64,000 nt of DNA. Source: Nostoc sp. FACHB-280. Its GTDB lineage: Bacteria > Cyanobacteriota > Cyanobacteriia > Cyanobacteriales > Nostocaceae. The notes under the pieces were generated by a model that had not been told where the DNA came from, made no database searches, and saw only the letters and a list, made by a program, of their open reading frames with translations. The stretch is taken from NCBI RefSeq assembly GCF_014697615.1, contig NZ_JACJSD010000005.1, positions 62,001 to 126,000 of the forward strand. Direction: 5' to 3'. Shown here piece by piece: positions 44,993-53,708 of the stretch (its first letter is position 1; the number at the start of each line of letters is the position of its first letter). The translations under genes and the position numbers were made by a program.

Positions 44993-45733
44993 ATGAAACA
45001 GCTCCTCAGAACAGTATTTGGCATTAAAACATACATCATTTGGCTGCTAACCCCAATACTGGCAATTATTCTTAGTGCATCACTTTTGGCTACCCCGGCG
45101 TTAGCTACTGGTGTGTATCAAATTCCGAATTTAACCCCCGGTGGTGACTGGGTTGTAGATCAAGGTGAAGTGCTAAGTCGCATCAACGAAGGTAAAATTA
45201 GTGGTGCCTTTGAAGATTTAGCCAAGAAAACTGGCAATGAAGTGCGATTTGTCACTATTCGCCGTTTAGATTATGGTGAAACCTCAGAAAGCTTTACTAA
45301 AGGGCTGTTTGAAAAATGGTTTCCCACCAAAGAGGCGCAAGCCAATCAAATTTTGTTGGTGTTAGATACTGTTACTAACAACACTGCTATTCTTACCGGG
45401 GATAAAGTCAAGTCTTTGCTGACTGATGCTATTGCCGAGAGTGTAGCTACAGAAACCTTAGCTGCACCATTACGCAACGGTGATAAATATAATCAGGCAT
45501 TTTTGGATGCAAGCGATCGCTTAGTAAAAGTTCTCTCTGGTGAACCCGACCCCGGCCCACCACAAATTGTTGATAAAGAAACGGTAGAAGGCACCTTTAC
45601 CAAAGCAGAGGATACCGACAAAGGTAGTGCAACTGCTTGGGTGATAGGTCTGTTAATTGCAGCAACCGTCATCCCGATGGCGACTTACTACATATATCAA
45701 GTCAATCAGCCACAGCCACCATCTAACGGCTAA
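44993..45733 (+). CDS. psb32: TPM-domain protein, Psb32-like
   Basis: A 246-residue protein from ATG at 44993, after AGGA. The N-terminal signal (LTPILAIILSASLLATPALA) is followed by a TPM domain (GDWVVDQGEVLSRINEGK, EVRFVTIRRLDYGET, QILLVLDTVTNNTAILTG) and a C-terminal membrane span (WVIGLLIAATVIPMATYYIY). This matches cyanobacterial Psb32, a thylakoid protein linked with repair and protection of photosystem II. That role is known from the family, not shown here. The TPM domain of Psb32 has no catalytic activity reported. A more general TPM protein is the alternative. Confidence 0.85.
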   Translation: MKQLLRTVFGIKTYIIWLLTPILAIILSASLLATPALATGVYQIPNLTPGGDWVVDQGEVLSRINEGKISGAFEDLAKKTGNEVRFVTIRRLDYGETSESFTKGLFEKWFPTKEAQANQILLVLDTVTNNTAILTGDKVKSLLTDAIAESVATETLAAPLRNGDKYNQAFLDASDRLVKVLSGEPDPGPPQIVDKETVEGTFTKAEDTDKGSATAWVIGLLIAATVIPMATYYIYQVNQPQPPSNG

Positions 45734-45790
45734 ATCTGAAGTCTAAAGTATGAAGTATGAGGTGTGAAAATTTCATACTTCATACTTTTT

Positions 45791-46174
45791 CTAGTCTTGA
45801 ACATACTCTTGTCCTGTCACTAAAGCCACCTCAGCGCGGACAAACTCTCGTCCTAAATAAGCTGCATGGTCTAACTGCGACACTGGACAAGGGTGAGTTT
45901 GTTCAAAAATTTTGACACTGAGTTCCTTGGCAGTCCTACCACTGTAAACTGTGCTGTGAGTTCTTTCCACCTTACCCCGCGCGGGAATGACTTTACCTGT
46001 TTCGGGATCTACCGCTAAACCATGCTCATCAATTACATTGGTAAAATGCTTGGCGTGGATTAATCCCTCCCCTCTGTCCAAATAGATGATGAAATAGCCA
46101 GCCGGGTCAAGGTCAATATGACGCTGAGAAAGTCTATCATCTATTGCTGCTAAATCTTTAACTATTAAATCCAT
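45791..46174 (-). CDS. DUF4346-like conserved cyanobacterial protein
   Basis: A 127-residue protein from ATG at 46174 (MDLIVKDLAAIDDRLSQR), chosen over the ATG at 46192 because conservation begins here in the family as I recall it. The compact body contains DPAGYFIIYLDR, HAKHFTNVID, KVIPARGKVERTHS and the C-terminal LDHAAYLGREFVRAEVALVT. It resembles a domain attached to some dihydropteroate-synthase-like proteins. No catalytic residues are obvious. It lies just downstream of ktrA (84 bases) on the same strand, but no functional link is proposed. Confidence 0.75.
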   Translation of the reverse strand: MDLIVKDLAAIDDRLSQRHIDLDPAGYFIIYLDRGEGLIHAKHFTNVIDEHGLAVDPETGKVIPARGKVERTHSTVYSGRTAKELSVKIFEQTHPCPVSQLDHAAYLGREFVRAEVALVTGQEYVQD

Positions 46175-46258
46175 AACTCCGATCAAAAACAAAATTCTTT
46201 TTTCAGGGTTTTTACACCATATACTTAAGTGTAATTCCTATGTTCCTCAATCAGAGCA

Positions 46259-46954
46259 TTAAATTGGTAAGCGATTAATATCTTTATTACAGCCAATTAC
46301 CACCATTGCTGAACCACGTTCTAGTCGCTGGTGTGGGTTTGGGTTGATGGCAAATTTACCATCTTGACTGACAGCCAGTAAATTTAAACCATAACGATTA
46401 CGCAGTTGAATTTCAGTAATGGTTTTGCCATGAAACTCATCAGGCACAATCATCTCAACAATACTATGGTCTGGGTCGAGGTCAAATCTATCTAATATAG
46501 ATGGTTTGGTGAGAGTACGTGCTAAAGCACAGCCGGCTTCATACTCCGGGAAAACAACATGGTCTGCACCGACTCTGTGCAGTAACTTGCGGTGAACTTC
46601 ACTAGAAGCTTTCGCCACAACGTGAGGTACGCCACCTTCTTTGACATTGAGAGTAGTAATAATACTTTCTTGAACGTAATTACCGATCGCTACAATTACT
46701 GTATCAAATTCAAAAATCCCTGCTTCTTTGAGTGCGGCTGGTTCTGTAGAATCTAATTGCAAAGCATGACCGACAATTTCTTCTGTCAACGCCTCACAGA
46801 CTCTTTTTTCATCAACATCTGTCGCTAGAACTTGATAACCAAATTTATGCAGAGTTGAACATACAGACCGACCAAAGCGACCTAGCCCAATGACCGCAAA
46901 TTGCTGATTATCTTTACGTAAGCTGCGAAAAAAACCTAGTGATGCAAGGTTCAC
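46259..46954 (-). CDS. ktrA: KtrA/TrkA-type potassium channel regulatory subunit
   Basis: A 231-residue cytoplasmic RCK protein that gates the KtrB potassium transporter. The Rossmann motif AVIGLGRFGRSV (near residues 20-31) is followed by TDVDEKRV, the end of the RCK_N domain near residue 140, and a TrkA_C domain (DHSIVEMIVPDEFHGKTI to AMVVIGCNKDI). It binds nucleotide in the family. Start is GTG at 46954; no ATG is in a good position. The KtrB gene lies upstream on the same strand with a 370-base repeat-bearing gap, so the pair probably has two promoters. Confidence 0.9.
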   Translation of the reverse strand: MNLASLGFFRSLRKDNQQFAVIGLGRFGRSVCSTLHKFGYQVLATDVDEKRVCEALTEEIVGHALQLDSTEPAALKEAGIFEFDTVIVAIGNYVQESIITTLNVKEGGVPHVVAKASSEVHRKLLHRVGADHVVFPEYEAGCALARTLTKPSILDRFDLDPDHSIVEMIVPDEFHGKTITEIQLRNRYGLNLLAVSQDGKFAINPNPHQRLERGSAMVVIGCNKDINRLPI

Positions 46955-47123
46955 AGTTGCTTTCCTTATTAACGCTCCCTGTATTTAGGACAAAAAATTT
47001 TTCAATCTCACTTAAAGTATCAATTTTTATTTTTTGCCTAGTGTTTCATATTTTATCAGTTTAAGTTAATGGTATTGATACTCAGTACGGTTATCCCAAC
47101 AGTAAGTTTTCGTTATCCACAAA

Positions 47124-47157
47124 CAGATCCCCGACTTCTTTAAGAAGTCGGGGATCT
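47124..47157. repeat. Dispersed hairpin, twin of 11564-11596
   Basis: CAGATCCCCGACTTC pairs with GAAGTCGGGGATCTG around TTTAA, a perfect 15-base stem. Apart from a changed pair it is the same hairpin that follows the RiPP precursor gene, so this is a repeat family and not a locus-specific terminator. Confidence 0.7.
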
Positions 47158-47215
47158 GAGTCTCTCAATTTTCACAAATCCAATGAAATTGGTATGTTTA
47201 ATTTTTGCCTTGTAT

Positions 47216-47320
47216 CTAGTACAGTTCGGCGTAAATAAACAGACCATAAGAAATTGCTAAAAGGCTTGTGGTATCCTTATTCTTTCTTTTTACTTTTGCC
47301 TTTTTACTTTTGCCTTGTGT
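47216..47320. repeat. MITE-like element, family B copy 2
   Basis: Starts CTAGTACAGTTCGGCGTAAA and runs to GCCTTGTG. The reverse complement matches 28159-28317 along blocks of about 100 bases in total, without the ~50-base insert. The right end abuts the 3' end of ktrB. Confidence 0.65.
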
Positions 47321-47324
47321 CCAG

Positions 47325-48659
47325 CTATCCCACCAATAAATTTTCTTCAGGATAATGAATTCTAGTAGGACGGGGGTCGCCTAAAATCGCGGACATTAAC
47401 AAAAGAACCCCAACTCTACCAATGTACATAGTAATAATTAATATCAGTTTAGCGGCAGTGGAAACTGTACCCGTAATGCCTGTAGAAAGACCAACGGTAG
47501 CAAAGGCAGATACTACTTCAAATAAAATTTGAATAAAGTCTAACTTTGGATCTGTTAAAGAAATTAGAACCGTTGCCAAAATTACCGTAGCTACAGAAGC
47601 AACTAAAACACCCACGGCTTTCAATATTAAAGAGATGGCGATTTTGCGGTCATACAATAAAACTTCTTCTTTACCTTGCAAAATTGCTTTTGTACAACTT
47701 GTCAAAACTCGTAAAGTTGTAGTTTTTATACCCCCGCCTGTACCACCAGGACTAGCACCAATAAACATGAAGGCAATTGTGATGAATAGACCAGCAGTGG
47801 TCATTTTACTAATATCTATAGTGTTGAATCCGGCAGTTCTAGGGGTGACAGATTGAAACCAAGCTACTAAAAATTGACCGCCCAAATCTAAGTTACCAAA
47901 GGTTGCAGGGTTCCTCACTTCAATACAAAAAAAGGCAATTGTACCTAGAATTAAAAGAATTAAAGTTGTGCTGGTAGCAACTTTAAAGTCTAAAGAAAAT
48001 ATTAAACAGGTCTTTTGTTTGAAGATGCGATCGCGCAACCAAAGATACATCTCTAAAATAACTTGATAACCAATACCACCAAAAATAATTAATGTAGTAA
48101 CTGTGAAAACTACTAACACAGATGTTTGATAACCAATCAAGTTATCTTTAAACAAACTAAACCCTGCATTGTTCCAAGAATTAACACTATGAAAAATCGC
48201 TAACCATAGTCCTTGTGACCAACCATATTGCGGTACGAAAGCAGGCAGCAGTAAAAAGATACCTGTAATTTCAAAAATTAAAGTAGTGGCAATAATTGAG
48301 CGAATCACTTGGGCGCTACCTTGCATTCCTGGCCTGTCTAATGCTTGTTGAATTGCCATTTTTTGCCGCAGGTCAAATTTATGTCCAATTAGCAAAATCA
48401 AAAAGGTAGTGGTTGTCATATATCCCAAACCACCAATTTGAACTAACAAGGCAATAAACAACTGACCCCAAAAAGAAAAATAAGTCCCAGGATCAACTAC
48501 TGATAAACCAGTCACACAAACGGCAGATGTTGAGGTGAACAATGCCACCACTAAATTATTCCAACTGCCGTCACTAGTTGAAATTGGCAGCATCAACAAA
48601 ATCGTGCCGACAGTGATGACAGCCATAAAACCCAAGCAAATTGTCCGCGAAACAGTCAT
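47325..48659 (-). CDS. ktrB: KtrB-type potassium transporter membrane subunit
   Basis: A 444-residue Trk/Ktr/HKT family protein. It has four membrane-pore-membrane repeats with conserved glycines in each pore loop. Visible are TSTSAVCVTGLSVVD (near residue 41), NSWNNAGFSLFKDN, SVTPRTAGFNTIDIS and AFATVGLSTGITG, each carrying the pore Gly (VTG, NAG, TAG, TVG). The length matches cyanobacterial KtrB proteins, which work with KtrA and often KtrE. Sodium-dependent potassium uptake and osmotic adaptation are the known roles. Start ATG at 48659. Confidence 0.92.
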   Translation of the reverse strand: MTVSRTICLGFMAVITVGTILLMLPISTSDGSWNNLVVALFTSTSAVCVTGLSVVDPGTYFSFWGQLFIALLVQIGGLGYMTTTTFLILLIGHKFDLRQKMAIQQALDRPGMQGSAQVIRSIIATTLIFEITGIFLLLPAFVPQYGWSQGLWLAIFHSVNSWNNAGFSLFKDNLIGYQTSVLVVFTVTTLIIFGGIGYQVILEMYLWLRDRIFKQKTCLIFSLDFKVATSTTLILLILGTIAFFCIEVRNPATFGNLDLGGQFLVAWFQSVTPRTAGFNTIDISKMTTAGLFITIAFMFIGASPGGTGGGIKTTTLRVLTSCTKAILQGKEEVLLYDRKIAISLILKAVGVLVASVATVILATVLISLTDPKLDFIQILFEVVSAFATVGLSTGITGTVSTAAKLILIITMYIGRVGVLLLMSAILGDPRPTRIHYPEENLLVG

Positions 48660-48809
48660 ATTAAGGTAGAGCCTCTCAATTCTTCCAGGCGGGTTTACTT
48701 AATTAAATTTTCCTGGAAAGGAAAAACATCTTTATTTAAAGAAAAACACACATGGTAGCCTACCAGTATGTTGATTTAAACACTGTTTTGTCTTAGCATT
48801 ATTTGTTTT

Positions 48810-49652
48810 ATGAATACAACACTATATCAGCAAATTCAGCAGTTTTACGATGCTTCTTCGGGTTTATGGGAAGAAGTTTGGGGCGAACACATGCACCACG
48901 GTTTTTACGGTGTGGATGGAACGCAAAAAAAAGAGCGCCGCCAAGCGCAAATTGATTTAATAGAAGAAATACTTCATTGGGCAGATGTCAAAACAGCAAC
49001 TAACATTTTGGATGTGGGTTGTGGTATCGGCGGCAGTTCTTTATACTTAGCCGAAAAGTTTCATGCTCGGACTACTGGTATTACTTTAAGTCCTGTGCAG
49101 GCGGCGAGAGCTACAGAACGCGCCCAAGAAATGCTGTTACATCTGAAAAGTAAGTTTTTAGTGGCTAATGCTCAAGCTATGCCCTTTGCAGATAATACTT
49201 TTGACTTGGTTTGGTCACTGGAAAGTGGTGAACACATGCCTGATAAAACACAATTTTTGCAAGAATGTTATCGCGTATTAAAACCGGGTGGGACTTTAAT
49301 TATGGCAACTTGGTGCCATCGAGCGACAGATGATGCACCATTAACAGCAGATGAACAAAAGCATTTACAAGATATTTATCGCGTGTATTGTTTGCCTTAT
49401 GTAATTTCGTTACCGGAGTATGAAGCGATCGCTCATCAACTACCATTAAAAAATATCCGCACTGCTGATTGGTCAGTTGCGGTTGCGCCATTTTGGAATG
49501 TCGTAATTGATTCCGCAATCACACCTAGTGCGATTTTTGGCTTGTTACGTTCTGGTTGGAATACCATTCAAGGAGCCTTAGCACTAGGGTTAATGAGTCG
49601 CGGTTATGAACGTGGGTTAATTAAGTTTGGTTTGGTGTGCGGGAATAAGTAG
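48810..49652 (+). CDS. SAM methyltransferase, gamma-tocopherol methyltransferase-like
   Basis: A 280-residue class I SAM methyltransferase. Motif I is ILDVGCGIGGSSLYLA (near residues 66-81), followed by TGITLSPVQAARA, motif II region NTFDLVWSLESGEHMPDK and motif III VLKPGGTLIMATWCHR. The N-terminal block LWEEVWGEHMHHGFYG is typical of tocopherol and MPBQ-type methyltransferases of phototrophs. I consider gamma-tocopherol methyltransferase, without its transit peptide, the best guess; other small-molecule methyltransferases share the pattern. Its 3' end overlaps the convergent esterase gene by 32 bases. Confidence 0.82.
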   Translation: MNTTLYQQIQQFYDASSGLWEEVWGEHMHHGFYGVDGTQKKERRQAQIDLIEEILHWADVKTATNILDVGCGIGGSSLYLAEKFHARTTGITLSPVQAARATERAQEMLLHLKSKFLVANAQAMPFADNTFDLVWSLESGEHMPDKTQFLQECYRVLKPGGTLIMATWCHRATDDAPLTADEQKHLQDIYRVYCLPYVISLPEYEAIAHQLPLKNIRTADWSVAVAPFWNVVIDSAITPSAIFGLLRSGWNTIQGALALGLMSRGYERGLIKFGLVCGNK

Positions 49653-50511
49653 AAATTCCAGCTTCTTGAATCGCCGAAAAAGCTGTGTCTGCAATTATTC
49701 GGTGCGCCGCAGTTGTCGGATGAATACCATCCCAAAATAAGAATTGATTTGGATGACCACATGGTTGAGAAGCAGACATACACGCACTGACAACATTGTT
49801 AAAACCAAATGCAGCCGGATTAGCGATCGCATTCCGATACAAGGTGTTAGCATCCAAACTGACAATCTCCAAGTCAGAATGCTGCTGATTTAGTATTTTT
49901 AGCGATCGCCGCAAACCTTGATTATGTGCTTGGGTTAAGGAACTGAGGCTGTTAGAATTGGCGTTGCTGCTTGTGGCGGGTAACTTACCTAAATCTGGTA
50001 GATTCGCCACCAGAAATTTTTTCGCACCGACATCTGTTAAAGAAGCGATCGCTTGTGTCACATTTTGAATTGGGACATTTGCATTATTTACCCCTTGTAA
50101 ATAATCATTTGCTCCCGCCCAAACTACATATAAGGCATTGGGATCAGTCTTTTGATGTGACTGGGTAAATGACTTGACTTGAGTTAATAAGTTCGGCACA
50201 TAATTGTTGCCAACATTACCAGTAGTTGCACCACCGTAAGCAAAATTGTTACTTTGCTGGCTTGGCAAATGCAGGCGATCGGCGAGATACTCCACCCACA
50301 CCCGACCATTTGAGTAACGCCCCTGAAAGTAAGTTGAACTAGGCGGGTACATTCCCCCTGTTGCTTGAAATACCATTCCTGTATCCGAAAGACTGTCACC
50401 AAATACATAAAGTCCAGCGATCGGATGAGTACTAGCAAAAGAATTTGTGAGTACAACCATGATGAAAATTAAAAATGACAGTCCTATGGTTAAAAACAAT
50501 TTTTTTGGCAT
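49621..50511 (-). CDS. SGNH/GDSL-family secreted esterase
   Basis: A 296-residue hydrolase from ATG at 50511, whose next residues form a signal peptide or anchor (KKLFLTIGLSFLIFIMVVL). The frame opens further at a TTG at 50541 but this is less likely. The catalytic blocks of the SGNH fold are present: VFGDSLSDTG (Ser), FAYGGATTGN (Gly), VWAGANDY (Asn) and WDGIHPTTAAH (Asp and His). Members hydrolyse short-chain esters, lipids or polysaccharide acetyl groups. Convergent overlap with the methyltransferase gene is 32 bases. Confidence 0.9.
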   Translation of the reverse strand: MPKKLFLTIGLSFLIFIMVVLTNSFASTHPIAGLYVFGDSLSDTGMVFQATGGMYPPSSTYFQGRYSNGRVWVEYLADRLHLPSQQSNNFAYGGATTGNVGNNYVPNLLTQVKSFTQSHQKTDPNALYVVWAGANDYLQGVNNANVPIQNVTQAIASLTDVGAKKFLVANLPDLGKLPATSSNANSNSLSSLTQAHNQGLRRSLKILNQQHSDLEIVSLDANTLYRNAIANPAAFGFNNVVSACMSASQPCGHPNQFLFWDGIHPTTAAHRIIADTAFSAIQEAGISTYSRTPNQT

Positions 50512-50632
50512 GAATCTGCGGTTTGATTGCCAATCTTTCAACTAATATTTGTTTGGCTAAAGATTGCCCTGGTATTTATAGCAGTAGTCAAATATGTTAG
50601 GACAATTTGAAAATTTGAACGCTAGGCTTAGT

Positions 50633-50683
50633 AAGACTTTTCCTTCTGCCTCCTGCCTCCTGCCTTCTGCCTTCTGCTATGAT
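50633..50683. repeat. CTGCCTT/CTGCCTC heptamer tandem repeat
   Basis: CCTTCTGCCTCCTGCCTCCT and onward is a set of about six degenerate 7-base units, an STRR. It lies in the gap downstream of the two-component pair. Confidence 0.65.
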
Positions 50684-50754
50684 TGCTTCTCTAGGCTAAC
50701 AAGGCAACTAAAAGGATTTTGAGTGTAACCGAATACTTTCAGGTGTGGATTTTG

Positions 50755-51435
50755 CTAATCTTTGACAATTATGTCGCTTTTGATTAATCCTTTTTGTAAA
50801 GCTGTAATGACAGCTTGGGTGCGATCGCTCGCCTCTAACTTTTGTAAAATGGCATGAATATGCACACGCACTGTTCCCGGTGCAATATATAGTGCAGCAG
50901 CAATTTCTTGATTGGTTTTACCTGCTGCTAACAGTGATAAAATTTCTTGTTCGCGCCCAGTTAAGGGATTGGCAATCTTGGAGATATTTTCTAATTGAGG
51001 TAGTTCAGAAACAAAAGAAGAACGAATTTCTCTAGTTGCAGTTTCATCCCACCAAGAAGCGCCAGCCGCCACAGAACGCAATGCTAAAACTAATTTTTCC
51101 GCAGCAATACCTTTCAGGCAATAACCTTGAGCGCCTGCTTCTATCAACCGTGAAATTAAAGGCTTTTGTGAATGGGAAGTAAGAATTAAAATTGGCAGTG
51201 CCGGATTTTGCTGCTTAATTTGTCTACAAGTTTCAATTCCACCAATTCCCGGTAAACCCACATCTAACAGCACAATATCTAGAGGATATTCTTTGACTAA
51301 CTCAATAGCTGTTTCACCATCTTCCGTCTCAGCAATAATTTCTAACCCAGGTTCTTGCTGCAACCGTACTTGCAAACCTAAGCGAAAAAGTTCATCATCT
51401 TCAACTAGTAGAATTTTGATTGGAGTAGAAGACAT
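50755..51435 (-). CDS. NarL-family response regulator
   Basis: A 226-residue DNA-binding regulator from ATG at 51435; the frame continues to 51495 but that segment lies inside the kinase gene. The receiver domain carries LLVEDDELFRLG, the phosphoacceptor Asp in DIVLLDVGLPGIGG and a Lys in GYCLKGIAAEKL. The LuxR-type helix-turn-helix is NPLTGREQEILSLLAAGKT then AAALYIAPGTVRVHIHAIL. The start lies one base after the stop of the kinase gene, a typical operon pair. Target genes cannot be told. Confidence 0.93.
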   Translation of the reverse strand: MSSTPIKILLVEDDELFRLGLQVRLQQEPGLEIIAETEDGETAIELVKEYPLDIVLLDVGLPGIGGIETCRQIKQQNPALPILILTSHSQKPLISRLIEAGAQGYCLKGIAAEKLVLALRSVAAGASWWDETATREIRSSFVSELPQLENISKIANPLTGREQEILSLLAAGKTNQEIAAALYIAPGTVRVHIHAILQKLEASDRTQAVITALQKGLIKSDIIVKD

Positions 51436-51436
51436 T

Positions 51437-52546
51437 TCACGCAGTTGGCGGAGATGGAAATGGATAAACAGGTAGTCTAAAAGCAAACACAGCACCAGTC
51501 GGCACTTTGTTCTCTGCCCAGATTATACCCCCGTGGGCTTCAATAATTTGCCGAGATAAATAAAGCCCCAAGCCTGAACCTTTAGCTTGGCGATCGCTAT
51601 GACCTTGATAAAATCTTTCAAATAAGTGAGAAAACTGTTCTGCTTGAATACCCGCACCCGTATCTAAAATTTTCACGACTTGAGAAGAAGTTTGTGCTTC
51701 TAAAAAAACTTCCACCTTCCCACCACGCCGGGAATGATTAATAGCATTGACTAACAGATTATTAAACACGCGATGCAATTGCAAAGCATCACCATACACC
51801 CACAATGATTGTCGCCAATTAGAATCACCATAACTAACCGATAGATGAACGCGACGATTGGCAGCTAATTCCATCAAATCACCAGCCGCCTCTTCTGCCA
51901 AGATAGTTAAATCGACTGGTGCTAAGTCCAGTTTTAAACCTTCGGTATCGTTGCGATAAACATCTAACAGCGTTTCTACCAATTGTAGGGAGGTTTCATG
52001 ACTGCGTGCCATTGTCGATAAAACTTGTTGTTGCATTGGTACAACTGGGCCGAATTTTTCTTGTTGAAAAGCTTTGATAGTTTCAATCGCTCCTAACAAC
52101 GGTGTTTTTAAATCATGAGTCAGTGTAGAGGCAAAATCTTCTCGTACCTTGACCAATTCCTCTTGGGATTCTAACTTAGCGCGAGTCACTGCGATCGCCT
52201 CTTGAGAACGACGCAGGCGATCGCTTAAAATACCAGTCACAATTAAAGCCATCACCGCAATTAAGCGACTGGCTACCGTCGAGACTTTCACTAATTCATT
52301 TCCAGGTACCACCAAATTCAACAGCGTCAAACACACCGCCACCACAGTCGCTAAAAAAGTTGCCCTGCCGCCAAACCAATAGTTTGTTAATAAGATTGCG
52401 CCTGTATAAAGATATCCAAAAACATATTCTGTTGGTGTTTCAAACTCCATCAAAATTACACCAACAAATAGACACAATATAATAATAAATCTGCCTAATT
52501 TGTAGCGTTGACTATGCTTTTGAGCTACAAATTTATCTGCGTTCAT
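51437..52546 (-). CDS. Sensor histidine kinase paired with the NarL regulator
   Basis: A 369-residue membrane kinase. About four hydrophobic spans (residues 17-110; FIIILCLFVGVILM, YLYTGAILLTNYW, FLATVVAVCLTLL, LIAVMALIVTGIL) form the sensor with no extracellular domain. The kinase core has phospho-His in LTHDLKTPLLG (near 143), an N box NNLLVNAINHS (near 257), DTGAGIQAEQ and GSGLGLYLSRQ. The first codons, from ATG at 52546 (MNADKFVAQK), coincide with a dispersed repeat. It therefore either borrowed its start from the repeat or begins further in; no better ATG is available before the first span. Confidence 0.88.
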   Translation of the reverse strand: MNADKFVAQKHSQRYKLGRFIIILCLFVGVILMEFETPTEYVFGYLYTGAILLTNYWFGGRATFLATVVAVCLTLLNLVVPGNELVKVSTVASRLIAVMALIVTGILSDRLRRSQEAIAVTRAKLESQEELVKVREDFASTLTHDLKTPLLGAIETIKAFQQEKFGPVVPMQQQVLSTMARSHETSLQLVETLLDVYRNDTEGLKLDLAPVDLTILAEEAAGDLMELAANRRVHLSVSYGDSNWRQSLWVYGDALQLHRVFNNLLVNAINHSRRGGKVEVFLEAQTSSQVVKILDTGAGIQAEQFSHLFERFYQGHSDRQAKGSGLGLYLSRQIIEAHGGIIWAENKVPTGAVFAFRLPVYPFPSPPTA

Positions 52547-52587
52547 CAGCGTGCGTTCATCCTCTGCTATCGGCGGTTAATTCTTTG
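52501..52587 (+). repeat. Dispersed repeat, family C copy at kinase start
   Basis: ACAAATTTATCTGCGTTCATC and CGGCGGTTAATTCTTTG match the repeat at 24153-24237, with about 20 inserted bases. On the minus strand it supplies the ATG and about ten codons of the histidine kinase. Confidence 0.6.
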
Positions 52588-53045
52588 TTTCTATATCCTC
52601 CAATATGAGCATTACTATATTCAATATAAGAATTACACAATATAGCAGGGGACAGGTAATAGGTTACAGGTGACAGGGTTAAAAGCTTTATGGTGTCTAA
52701 GTCTCATGATTTATCAATGTCCTAACCAACTTGGCTACTGCTATAACTCTCTCAAACCCTCATTACTCCGTGTTGCGCCAGTGAGGGAGTCGGCAAAGCC
52801 AACGACAGTCGCCTCAAGTCAAGAAACCAGCCCAACGGACTGGCTACAAAGATGATGCTTTTGCGACAGGAAACAAGGAATAGAAGATAGCTAACAAAGT
52901 TGCAAGCTTTGTAATATGCGGTTGTTTCTCGAAATTTGTACCTCATTTCCCTGCAATCCGCGGTATATAACAGTTCTAAATGAGATCCAATCCAATCTGT
53001 TCCCTGTTTCCTGTCCTCATTCAATGAGATTGATGTTTCTAGATA
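52547..53045. repeat. Intergenic region filled with repeats
   Basis: No gene is supported. It has a heptamer-like run GGGACAGGTAATAGGTTACAG at 52648, then a block at 52764-52860 with GTGAGGGAGTCGGCAAAGCC and AACCAGCCCAACGGACTGGC. The latter is a dispersed cyanobacterial GC-rich repeat with internal dyads. The frames in it are chance products. Confidence 0.5.
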
Positions 53046-53435
53046 TTACTCGAACCGTAGAGTGCCATCAATATTGGCAATGTGATCATCAAGGTTGATT
53101 GTGGTGGAAACCCACTGTTGAGCGCGGGTTTTACATTGAGCACTTAATAGACGTGAAGCAACTACTTGGGTTGATCTGCAAGTCTCAATAAAGTTGCTGG
53201 GTTGCCACTTCAGACTACCATCAACATTTTCAACTACTCGGTTCAAATTAATAGAACTAGTGTTGTAAACGCCACCGCTCGCTCTTTCGCAAGTAGATGT
53301 TAGAACAGAACCTTGAATACTAGTGTCACGACAAGTCAAGCTAAACTGACCCAAAGCCAAGGCAGAATTTGTGGTCATAAAAGACACAACAAATGTGAAC
53401 AGGACGGCAATACATAGTTTCAGAACTGATTTCAT
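53046..53435 (-). CDS. Secreted cyanovirin-N homologue (CVNH lectin)
   Basis: A 129-residue protein. The start ATG at 53435 has GGAG eight bases upstream; the frame from 53450 begins with TTG. A signal peptide of 27 residues ends in SALA, leaving a 102-residue mature protein starting LGQFSLTC. This is two tandem CVNH repeats with four cysteines at 8, 22, 59 and 74, placed like the two disulfides of cyanovirin-N. Segments NVDGSLKWQPSNFIETC and INLDDHIANIDGTL are identical to cyanovirin-N as I remember it. One residue (Val29) is inserted. The family binds high-mannose glycans and neutralises enveloped viruses. The native role is unknown. It is monocistronic. Confidence 0.95.
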   Translation of the reverse strand: MKSVLKLCIAVLFTFVVSFMTTNSALALGQFSLTCRDTSIQGSVLTSTCERASGGVYNTSSINLNRVVENVDGSLKWQPSNFIETCRSTQVVASRLLSAQCKTRAQQWVSTTINLDDHIANIDGTLRFE

Positions 53436-53708
53436 TGTTTTCATCTCCAAGATAAAGAAAATCTAAACAAGGACAGACATTACAGCTATCGATTCTATAC
53501 AAACCCTATCCAAGTGGGTGGTTTGTACGGGGCTATTATCAAGCCATATTTTAGTAAACGACAAGGTGGTGATATAAAAGTTTATACTTGTGAATAGAGT
53601 ATTTTATGTAAGTAGCAAAGTTGAGCGATCGCTCAGAAAAGAGAATCAACGGTATTTTTTAATATAAGTATTAAGACTCTATGCTGACGGCGTGTTGTGG
53701 CAATTCTG

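Larger units (their letters stand above)
46955..47324. other. Intergenic region of ktrB-ktrA with two repeat elements
   Basis: The gap contains a perfect 14-base hairpin at 47124-47157 and the family B element at 47216-47320. The remaining AT-rich part at 46975-47080 would hold a ktrA promoter. No gene was found. Confidence 0.5.

Noticed and set aside
52752-53024. 90-codon frame in the gap before the cyanovirin-N homologue
   Set aside because: It is translated from dispersed GC-rich repeats that occur widely in these genomes.
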